A DNA stretch of 64,000 bases, from assembly GCF_030124175.1 (NCBI RefSeq), contig NZ_JASKMT010000023.1, positions 1-64,000 of the forward strand, in the 5' to 3' direction. Shown piece after piece: positions 57,316 to 64,000 of the stretch. The DNA comes from Streptomyces sp. 549. Its GTDB lineage: Bacteria > Actinomycetota > Actinomycetes > Streptomycetales > Streptomycetaceae. Position numbers and translations under genes: made by a program. The notes beneath the pieces are model-generated. The model saw only the letters and a list, made by a program, of their open reading frames with translations. It was not told the origin of the DNA and ran no database searches. Each line of letters opens with the position of its first letter. The stretch's first letter is position 1.

Positions 57316-57984
57316 TCAGCCCCGGGAGGTGCGGTCCAGCAGGCCGGTGCGGGCGGCCAGTGCGGCGGCCTCCAGGCGGGAGCCGACGCCGAGCTTCACC
57401 AGCACCCGCTGCACATGGGTGCGAGCGGTGCTGGGGGCGATGCCCATGCCGACGGCGATCAGGCGGGTGTCCTCACCCTCGGCGACCCGGGTGAGCACCT
57501 CCACCTCACGCGGCGTCAGCAGGCGCAGCAGGCGCCCCGCCTCGTCGTCGGGTTCCGCCACCGGGTTGAGGAGCTGGCCGAACGCCTCCCTCAGCAGCTG
57601 CGGCGCCACCGCCGCCTCCCCCGCCCTGGCCTTGACCATCGCCCGTTCCACGCCCTCTATGCGCTCGTCGTGGCGGACGTAGCCGGAGGCGCCGGCCGCG
57701 AAGGCGGCGGCGATGCCCTTCGGGCTCGGCACCGGCCCCAGCACGACCACGGCCACCTGCGGCCGGTTGCGCTTGATGCGCTCGACCGGGTCGAAGACGC
57801 CCGGTTCGGCGGGGGACGCGGTGCCCCACAGGCACACCTCCGGCGCCCTCGCCACCACGAGTTCGGCCGCACCCGCGGCGGGCGCCGCCGAGGCGACCAC
57901 CCGGTGACCGCGCAGCTTCAACGCCGAGGCCAGTGCTTCCGCCAGCAACCGGTGCTCGTCCACCACCATGAGCCGCACGCTCAT
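57316..57984 (-). CDS. LuxR-type regulator with degenerate receiver
   Basis: A 222-aa NarL-layout regulator whose receiver has lost its phosphorylation chemistry: the acidic pair is VVDEH, the phosphoacceptor position reads CLWGTASP (Gly54 in place of Asp), and the conserved Lys region is SGYVRHDE. The C-terminal LuxR helix-turn-helix is intact (LTPREVEVLTRVAEGEDTRL, GIAPSTARTHVQRVLVKLGV). It probably acts without phosphorylation or senses a ligand, like other atypical actinomycete response regulators. ATG 57984 follows CAGGGGG. Confidence 0.88.
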   Translation of the reverse strand: MSVRLMVVDEHRLLAEALASALKLRGHRVVASAAPAAGAAELVVARAPEVCLWGTASPAEPGVFDPVERIKRNRPQVAVVVLGPVPSPKGIAAAFAAGASGYVRHDERIEGVERAMVKARAGEAAVAPQLLREAFGQLLNPVAEPDDEAGRLLRLLTPREVEVLTRVAEGEDTRLIAVGMGIAPSTARTHVQRVLVKLGVGSRLEAAALAARTGLLDRTSRG

Positions 57985-58620
57985 CCAGCCCCCTGTCATC
58001 TCCCCGGACCCCGCCGGGCGTTACTGCCCGGGAAGCTACACGCTTGTTCGACGCGACGCGCCCGCTACCTTCAACTACCTGCGCGATGCCCACATTCTCC
58101 CCAATCGTCGCAACCAGCGGCAGAGCGCCGGCACCCGCGCCCGCCGGCCGGCGGGGCACGGACCTGCGGCACGGGAATCGGGACCGGGACGCCGGGGCCC
58201 GTGGGGACTCGGGCAGCCCGGCTCAGCGCCGCGCGGGGCCAGTGCGCAGGCCGGGATTCACCGCAGCAAGCGCCGTGATCATCGCCCGGGGGTCGTCGAC
58301 GTGGCATCGCACCACCAGCGCGGTGCCGCGCCGCCCTAGGGGTAGATCGGGGCGTCGGGGACTGCAACACCTCTTGCGACGCGGATCTCTGCACATCCGC
58401 AAAGCCGGCAACAGCTGCACCCAACGTGCCTGGCGACACGGCGGCAAGGCCGGCTACAGGTCCGGGCGCGACCGCCGCCAGGGCTCTCGTCCGGCACACA
58501 TCCAGTGCGCCTCGGGTACCTCGGGCGCGGCCGTGTGCGAGTGCGTCGAGCAGCGCGTACGCCTCCTGGAGCCGCGCGAAGCCGTCGCCGTGCGCCTCCC
58601 CGCCACCGGTGGCGGGAACG
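57985..58620. other. Gene-free stretch between regulator and PQQ protein
   Basis: About 640 nt with no convincing gene. A minus-strand frame covers 58071-58643, but its start codon lies inside a perfect palindrome and its sequence is Arg/Pro/Ala-rich without motifs. A second minus frame ending at 58223 has a protein-like end (VRCHVDDPRAMITALAAVNP), so a decayed gene is possible. The right-hand 200 nt differ in composition from the left. Confidence 0.4.
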
Positions 58621-58664
58621 GCGTGAGGGCCGGGCGAGTGCATGCACTCGCCCGGCCCTCACGC
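58621..58664. terminator. Perfect 44-nt palindrome, terminator of the PQQ-propeller gene
   Basis: Positions 58621-58642 are the exact reverse complement of 58643-58664: 22 bp without a mismatch and without an unpaired loop, centred on TGCATGCA. It lies 67 nt beyond the PQQ-propeller stop and would terminate transcription from either side. Confidence 0.85.
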
Positions 58665-58668
58665 GGGG

Positions 58669-58724
58669 TGCGGGTTGGCCGGTCGGCCCGTCAGGCGGTC
58701 GGCCCGTCTGCGGGTTGGCCGGTC
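58669..58724. repeat. 16-nt direct repeat beside the palindrome
   Basis: TGCGGGTTGGCCGGTC occurs at 58669-58684 and 58709-58724, with GGTCGGCCCGTC duplicated between. A local duplication in the 3' untranslated region of the PQQ-propeller gene. Confidence 0.7.
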
Positions 58725-58730
58725 AGCCGG

Positions 58731-60656
58731 TCAGCGGAAGACCGCGATCCAGCCCTTGTTCAGCTCCGGCTTCTTGTAGAGCTTCTGGGTGGCGAGGAAG
58801 AGGCTGCCGTCCTTCCAGAAGGGCTGCGTCTTGGAGATGCTCATGCCCTGCACCAGCTCGCTCTCCTTGTCGGGCAGCTTGGCGTACAGCTCCGCCTTGC
58901 CGGTCTTGGTGTCGATGGCGGTGATCCGGCCGGCGCTGCGGTAGTCACCGCCCTCGAAGGCGATGAGCTTGTCCCCGTCGACGGCGACCGGCGTGGTCCG
59001 GCCCTCCTCCGTCGGGTTGGAGACCCAGGCGGACTTGCCGGTGTCCAGGTTGAACGCCACGATCTCGTTCGTCTGGGAGGCGTCGCCCTGGTGCATCTTC
59101 GTCTCCAGGTAGATCGTGTTGCGCTCCTTGTCGGCGATGACGTTGTACGCCTCGGCGAGACCGATGCCGTTGGAGTTGTACTGGTAGCGCTCGGGGTCGA
59201 GGCCGATCTTCTGCTCCAGCTTCAGGTCGTCCGACAGGACCATCAGGTCGGTGACGGCGATGCTCGACGCGCCGCCGGCGTTGACCCCGACGACCAGCGG
59301 GTCGGTGGAGAAGACCCGCTGGATCTTGACGCCGGACGGCGCCTTCCACTCGGCGGTCTTCTTGCCCGACTTCGACAGCGCCTGCAGCGACATGTCGTCC
59401 TCGCCGAAGCCGCACTGGACCATGGAGAGGAACTGCTTGCCGCCGACGTAGGCGCGGTCCCGGCACTCGGTGGTGGGCTTGGCCTTCCACAGCTCCTTGC
59501 CGTCGGCCAGGTCGTAGGCGACGGAACCGCCGATCCACGCGACACCGGCGATCTCGCCGCTGACCCCGGCCTGCGGGAAGCTGACGCGGGGGATCTCGCC
59601 CGCCTCACGCCCGGGCAGGTCCTTGTCCCACAGCTTCTTGCCGTTGGCGAGGTCGATGCCCATCGCCTTCTCGCACTTGCGGCCCCACAGGATCATCGTG
59701 CGGTCCTTGGAGCTGTCGTTGGCGGCCACGCACTGGTCGCCGCGGACGGCCTTGATCGACCACGCCTCCTTGCCGTCCTTGACGTCGTAGGCACGGACCG
59801 CGTCGACCTCGTACTTGACGACGGTGTCGCCGACGAACCAGGTGCCGGGGGTGTCCATCAGGATGTCGGAGTCCACCAGCGCCGGCGCGGGCTTCTGCCA
59901 GGCCAGCTCGGCCTGCCCGTCCTGCGCGGCGGGGCCGTCACCGCCCTTGCCGTCGGTGCCGCCCTCCTCACCGCCGCCCTCGGTCGAGCCCTGGGTGTCG
60001 GGCTTGGACTCGTCCTTGCCGTCGCCGTCGCCCCGGGTGAGGAAGAACACGCCGCCCACGGCGACCAGCACCGTCGCGACCACGGCCGCGATGATGATCA
60101 TCAGCTTCTTGTTGTCGCCGGGGCCCTTCTGCCCGGTGACCGGCAACGGGTACGTCGGCTGCTGCCCGTACGGGCCGGGCTGACCGTAGGCACCGGGCTG
60201 CCCGTAGCCGGGCTGCTGGCCGTACTGCGGCTGCTGGCCGTACTGGGGCTGCTGGCCGTATGGGGCCTGCTGACCGTAGGCGCCGGGCTGGCCGTACGGC
60301 GGGGTCGGCGGCTGACCGGGGTAGCCGTAGCCCTGCGGCGGCTGGCCGGGGCCCTGCGGCGGGCCCTGCGGGTAGCCGTAGCCGGGCCCCTGCGGGGGCT
60401 GCGGGTAGCCATAGCCGGCGGCGGGCGGCTGCTGGCCGGAACTGTTCGGTGCCTGGCCGGGCGCCTGGCCGGGCGGCGGCCCCGGAGGCTGGGCCGGCGG
60501 AGGGGTCGGTGCCTGACCGGACGGCGTCGGCGACTCGGCCGGCGTCGCCGGCTCGTCCTTGCCGGACGCCTGCGGCTGCTGGCCGTCGGACGGTTCCTGC
60601 GGGGGGCCGAAGCCGCCCGGAGGCGGCTGGTTCGGCGGGGGAGGCGGCTGGGACAT
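58731..60656 (-). CDS. Membrane-anchored PQQ-like beta-propeller protein
   Basis: A 641-aa protein. Residues 1-190 are Pro/Gln/Gly/Tyr-rich with YGQQPQ and YGQPG repeats, cytoplasmic; one helix follows (KKLMIIIAAVVATVLVAVGG, about 198-217); an acidic Gly/Asp/Lys linker leads to an extracytoplasmic domain (about 255-641) of PQQ-type blades, each with DGKEAWSIK, NGKKLWDKDL, DGKELWKAK, TGKSAWVSN or TGKAELYAKL. No quinoprotein metal/PQQ ligands are evident, so it probably acts as a binding or scaffold propeller like those of actinomycete kinase ectodomains. ATG 60656 follows GAAGGAAC. Confidence 0.85.
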   Translation of the reverse strand: MSQPPPPPNQPPPGGFGPPQEPSDGQQPQASGKDEPATPAESPTPSGQAPTPPPAQPPGPPPGQAPGQAPNSSGQQPPAAGYGYPQPPQGPGYGYPQGPPQGPGQPPQGYGYPGQPPTPPYGQPGAYGQQAPYGQQPQYGQQPQYGQQPGYGQPGAYGQPGPYGQQPTYPLPVTGQKGPGDNKKLMIIIAAVVATVLVAVGGVFFLTRGDGDGKDESKPDTQGSTEGGGEEGGTDGKGGDGPAAQDGQAELAWQKPAPALVDSDILMDTPGTWFVGDTVVKYEVDAVRAYDVKDGKEAWSIKAVRGDQCVAANDSSKDRTMILWGRKCEKAMGIDLANGKKLWDKDLPGREAGEIPRVSFPQAGVSGEIAGVAWIGGSVAYDLADGKELWKAKPTTECRDRAYVGGKQFLSMVQCGFGEDDMSLQALSKSGKKTAEWKAPSGVKIQRVFSTDPLVVGVNAGGASSIAVTDLMVLSDDLKLEQKIGLDPERYQYNSNGIGLAEAYNVIADKERNTIYLETKMHQGDASQTNEIVAFNLDTGKSAWVSNPTEEGRTTPVAVDGDKLIAFEGGDYRSAGRITAIDTKTGKAELYAKLPDKESELVQGMSISKTQPFWKDGSLFLATQKLYKKPELNKGWIAVFR

Positions 60657-60912
60657 AGCGGGGTTCCTTCTCCACACGCGGACCGATTGCCCTGCCCCTC
60701 AATCCCCCGTAGGGACGAGCGAATCGGACATTTGGCCCGCCGATTTCTCGACAACTCACTGGCAGTTGAGCGAAGCCCTTTGTATCACCGGACACAAGAA
60801 GACGCCGGACCGGTTCCCTACCCACGGGTCCGACCGCCCCTCCGAGCACCCGCGACCGCCCCCTGGCGTCCGACGGATGGTGCCTGGTCTCCGGCCTGCC
60901 TCCGGTGGGAGG

Positions 60913-62733
60913 TCAGTCGTCGGCCAGCTCCAGCCAGCGCATCTCCAGCTCCGCCTGCTGCTCGGCCAGCTCCCGCAGACGCACGTCGAGGCCCGCCACC
61001 CGCTCGAAGTCCGTGGCGTGCTCCGCCATCTCCGCGTGCAGCTTCGCCTGCTGCTCCGCGTTGCGGTCCAGCTGCCGCTCCAGTCGCTGCAGCTCCTTCT
61101 GCGCCGCCCGTGAGACCGCCGCCGGCTTCGCCGGGGCCGACACCGCCGACGCGGACGCGGACGCGGGTGCCGACGCGGCGGAGCCGGCCGCCTGTCGCCG
61201 GACCGCCTCTCGGCGCTCCAGGTACTCGTCCACGCCTCGCGGCAGCATGCGCAGCGTGCCGTCACCGAGCAGCGCGAACACCCGGTCGGTGGTGCGCTCC
61301 AGGAAGAACCGGTCGTGGCTGATGACGACCATCGACCCCGGCCAGCCGTCCAGCAGGTCCTCCAGCTGGGTCAGCGTCTCGATGTCGAGGTCGTTCGTCG
61401 GCTCGTCGAGGAACAGCACGTTCGGCTCGTCCATCAGCAGCCGCAGGATCTGCAGCCGCCTGCGTTCGCCGCCGGACAGGTCGCCGACCGGCGTCCACTG
61501 CTTGTCCTTCACGAAGCCGAACCGCTCGCACAGCTGCGAGGCGGACATCTCACGGCCCTTGCCGAGGTCCACGCGGCCCCGCACCTGCTCCACGGCCTCC
61601 AGGACCCGCACCGTGGGGCTCAGCTCGGCGACCTCCTGCGAGAGGTACGCCAGCTTCACCGTGCGGCCGACCTTGACGCGTCCGGCCGCGGGCTGGTCCT
61701 CGCCCTCGCTGCGGGCGGCGTCCGCCAGGGCCCGCAGCAGCGACGTCTTGCCCGCGCCGTTCACCCCGACCAGGCCGACGCGGTCACCCGGGCCGAGCTG
61801 CCACGTCAGGTGCTTGAGCAGCACCTTCGGTCCGGCCTGCACGGTGACGTCCTCCAGCTCGAAGACCGTCTTGCCCAGCCGCGAGTTGGCGAACCGCATC
61901 AGCTCGGCGGAGTCGCGGACCGGAGGTTCGCCGGCGATCAGCTCGTTGGCGGCCTCGATGCGGAACCGGGGCTTGCTGGTGCGGGCCGGAGCGCCGCGCC
62001 GCAGCCACGCCAGTTCCTTGCGCATCAGGTTCTGCCGCTTGGTCTCCTCGGTCGCGGCGATGCGCTCCCGTTCGGCGCGGGCGAAGACGTAGTCGCTGTA
62101 GCCGCCCTCGTACTCGTGCACCGTGCCGCGCTGCACGTCCCACATCAGCGTGCACACCTGGTCCAGGAACCACCGGTCGTGCGTCACGCACACCAGCGCC
62201 GAGCGGCGCTCCCGCAGGTGGCCCGCGAGCCAGGCGATGCCCTCCACGTCGAGGTGGTTGGTGGGCTCGTCGAGCACGATCAGGTCCTGCTCGGCGATGA
62301 GCAGCTTGGCCAGCGCGATCCGGCGGCGCTCACCGCCGGAGAGCGGGCCGATGACGGTGTCCATGCCCTGCTCGAAGCCCGGCAGGTCGAGGCTGCCGAA
62401 GAGGCCGGTGAGCACGTCGCGGACGCGGGAGTCGCCGGCCCACTGGTGGTCGGCGAGGTCCCCGACCACCTCCTGCCGCACGGTCGCGGCCGGGTCGAGC
62501 GAGTCGTGCTGGGTGAGCACCCCGAGGCGCAGGCCGCCCTGGTGGGTGACACGGCCGGTGTCGGCGTCCTCCAGTCGGGCCAGGATGCGGATCAGCGTGG
62601 TCTTGCCGTCGCCGTTGCGGCCGACGACGCCGATCCGGTCGCCCTCGTTCACTCCGAGGGAGACGCCGTCGAGCAGCGATCGCAGGGCGTACGCCTTGCT
62701 GACGGCTTCCAGGTTGACGAGGTTGACGGCCAT
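60913..62733 (-). CDS. ABC-F ATPase (Uup-like)
   Basis: A 606-aa soluble tandem ABC protein of the ABC-F class, which acts on ribosomes or replication intermediates rather than in transport. Domain 1: Walker A VGRNGDGKTTLIRI, signature LSGGERRRIALAKLLI, Walker B LIVLDEPTNHLDVE. Domain 2: VGVNGAGKTSLLRA, LSGGERRRLQILRLLM, VLFLDEPTNDLDIE. A C-terminal Ala-rich linker and coiled coil (QKELQRLERQLDRNAEQQAK) matches Uup, which suppresses precise transposon excision and binds branched DNA. ATG 62733 in MAVNLVNLEAVSKAY. Confidence 0.93.
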   Translation of the reverse strand: MAVNLVNLEAVSKAYALRSLLDGVSLGVNEGDRIGVVGRNGDGKTTLIRILARLEDADTGRVTHQGGLRLGVLTQHDSLDPAATVRQEVVGDLADHQWAGDSRVRDVLTGLFGSLDLPGFEQGMDTVIGPLSGGERRRIALAKLLIAEQDLIVLDEPTNHLDVEGIAWLAGHLRERRSALVCVTHDRWFLDQVCTLMWDVQRGTVHEYEGGYSDYVFARAERERIAATEETKRQNLMRKELAWLRRGAPARTSKPRFRIEAANELIAGEPPVRDSAELMRFANSRLGKTVFELEDVTVQAGPKVLLKHLTWQLGPGDRVGLVGVNGAGKTSLLRALADAARSEGEDQPAAGRVKVGRTVKLAYLSQEVAELSPTVRVLEAVEQVRGRVDLGKGREMSASQLCERFGFVKDKQWTPVGDLSGGERRRLQILRLLMDEPNVLFLDEPTNDLDIETLTQLEDLLDGWPGSMVVISHDRFFLERTTDRVFALLGDGTLRMLPRGVDEYLERREAVRRQAAGSAASAPASASASAVSAPAKPAAVSRAAQKELQRLERQLDRNAEQQAKLHAEMAEHATDFERVAGLDVRLRELAEQQAELEMRWLELADD

Positions 62734-62916
62734 GGGGCTCCGGCTCTGTGGAGGACTGGTGCACTGGTGCGGTGCGGGCTGACTGGTCAGCGGTCCAGCC
62801 TAGTCGCCCCGGCCGCCGCCCCCTGCGGACGGTGTGCCCGGTGCGGCCCGGACCGCGCCCCGGGGCCCGTCACCCGGGGGGCGCGCGGTGCGCGGGCGCC
62901 GCGTCCGAAGGGGCCG

Positions 62917-64000
62917 TCAGCCGGCGTTGAGGATGCGGGCCACCACCGGGCCGGCGTTCTTGCCGCCGTGGCCGGAGTTGGGGATGACGGCGGCAGCGGC
63001 GATGTCGTCGCGGTAGCCGATGAACCAGGCGTTGGGCTTCTTCTGGCCGTCCACCTCGGCGGAACCGGTCTTGCCGCCCTTGTCGCCACCGACCGAGGCC
63101 ATCGACTCGGCGGCGGTGCCGCTGGTGGCCGTCGTCTTCATCAGCGCGCGCAGTTCGGCGGCGACGGCCGGGGACAGGTTGCGCGGCGCCTTCGCCAGAG
63201 CGCGGTTGTCCAGCTGAGGAGAGACGAGGTAGGGCTGCTTGAACGTGCCGTCCTTCACGGTGGCCGCCACCGAGGCCATCGTCAGCGGGTTCATCCGGAC
63301 CGCGCCCTGGCCGAGCAGGGAGGCGGCCATCTGCGCGTCGGACTGCACGGGCACGGCACCGTCGAAGGTGCCGGTGCCGACCTGCCAGTCCAGGCCGAGG
63401 CCGAAGACGTCCCGGGAGTGCTTGGTGAGGTCGTCGTCCTTGAGCTTCGGCGCCTGGCTGATGAACGCGGTGTTGCAGGACGCGGCGAAGCTCTGCGCGA
63501 AGGTGCCGTTCTTGATCTCGAACTTGTCGAGGTTCTGGAACTTCCAGCCGCCGTGCGTGAAGTACTTGGGGCAGGGGTGCGGGGCGCCGCTCTTGGCGAG
63601 GCCCTTCTCCAGCAGCATCGAGGACGTGACGACCTTCATCGTCGACCCCGGGGCCAGCGAACCGCGCAGCGCCGCGTTGAAGCTGTCAGCGGGGGTGTTG
63701 GCGATGGCGAGGATCTCGCCCGTGCTGGGCTTCACGGCGACCGCGGACCCCTTGGCGCGGCCGTCGAGGGCCTTCATCGCTGCCTTCTGCAGGGCGGCGT
63801 CGATCGTGGTCGCGACCTTGCCGGGCGTGCCCTCGGACACCTTGTGCAGCGTGACGCGGCCGGCTGTGTCATCAGCGTTCTCGGCGTTCCCGGCTGCCTT
63901 GCCGTCGGCGTCCTTCTTCGCACCGGCCTTGCCGCTGACGATGCGGGTCTCGACGCCGGGCTTGCCGTCGGACTTGTCGGCGTAGCGCTTGCGCACGTCG
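62917..64000 (-). CDS. Penicillin-binding protein transpeptidase domain (5' end outside window)
   Basis: The C-terminal ~361 residues of a class B-type penicillin-binding protein; the frame remains open to the window edge, so the N-terminal part (membrane anchor, possibly an NTF2-like MecA-type domain) is missing. The three active-site motifs are present: SxxK as APGSTMKVVTS, SxN as AASCNTAF, and KTG as GGKTGSAEVDG. It crosslinks peptidoglycan outside the membrane. Transcribed towards the ABC-F gene with 183 nt between. Confidence 0.92.
   Translation of the reverse strand, partial: DVRKRYADKSDGKPGVETRIVSGKAGAKKDADGKAAGNAENADDTAGRVTLHKVSEGTPGKVATTIDAALQKAAMKALDGRAKGSAVAVKPSTGEILAIANTPADSFNAALRGSLAPGSTMKVVTSSMLLEKGLAKSGAPHPCPKYFTHGGWKFQNLDKFEIKNGTFAQSFAASCNTAFISQAPKLKDDDLTKHSRDVFGLGLDWQVGTGTFDGAVPVQSDAQMAASLLGQGAVRMNPLTMASVAATVKDGTFKQPYLVSPQLDNRALAKAPRNLSPAVAAELRALMKTTATSGTAAESMASVGGDKGGKTGSAEVDGQKKPNAWFIGYRDDIAAAAVIPNSGHGGKNAGPVVARILNAG

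Noticed and set aside
58071..58643. A 190-aa minus-strand open frame
   Set aside because: Its start codon lies in the centre of the perfect 44-nt palindrome and the sequence is Arg/Pro/Ala-rich without motifs.

Overview
The window is very GC-rich actinobacterial chromosome, almost certainly from Streptomyces or a close relative. Evidence: third-codon-position GC is near saturation, GTG starts and 4-nt ATGA/GTGA overlaps are common, and many families are streptomycete-typical (Rpf-like secreted hydrolase, DUF6479, PP2C/STAS switch proteins, DLG-type Ser/Thr kinase, TamR/tam). The order mfd ... glmU-prs-rplY-pth ... ppc-desaturase-TetR ... tam/tamR is a conserved core segment of Streptomyces chromosomes (from memory, not searched).

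Layout. 1-8.5 kb: minus-strand Rpf-like protein, cytochrome P450, YhhN-type membrane protein, small DUF6479 protein, mazG translationally coupled to an acyltransferase, a SurA-like lipoprotein, then a plus-strand acyltransferase. 8.5-14.4 kb: a minus-strand glycan operon (GT2 glycosyltransferase, polysialyltransferase-like protein, sialyltransferase(GT29)-like protein, polysaccharide pyruvyltransferase). 14.5-23.3 kb: lipoprotein, Ser/Thr kinase with a coupled membrane protein, mfd, and a GAF-PP2C phosphatase/STAS antagonist pair. 23.7-29.8 kb: FtsX-type ABC exporter, divergent from a DUF485/solute:sodium symporter pair.

29.9-36.2 kb is accessory in character: about 700 nt without a gene, an EmrB/QacA-type MFS exporter, an ABC/lipoprotein operon of lower GC whose first gene carries two tandem secretion signals, and a response regulator. 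A tRNA-Gln(TTG) and a histidine kinase follow.

38.1-43.0 kb is the most unusual part. Four genes are built almost entirely from polymorphic-toxin and immunity domains but have no secretion or delivery module: a YwqJ-type deaminase coupled to a SUKH-3 protein on the minus strand and, divergently, a WHH nuclease-like/SUKH fusion and an 852-aa Imm35-linker-deaminase-SUKH-4 fusion. The next gene is a DivIVA-like coiled-coil protein whose only well-placed start is ATT. It is followed by glmU, prs, rplY and pth.

48.6-64 kb: TetR regulator coupled to an acyl desaturase, with a palindromic operator between the desaturase and ppc; a small membrane protein; tam/tamR with its palindrome; two LuxR-type response regulators (one with a degenerate receiver); a GNAT acetyltransferase; a membrane-anchored PQQ-propeller protein ending at a perfect 44-nt palindrome; an ABC-F ATPase; and a penicillin-binding protein truncated by the window end.

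All functions are read from sequence motifs and memory of families; no database search was possible.
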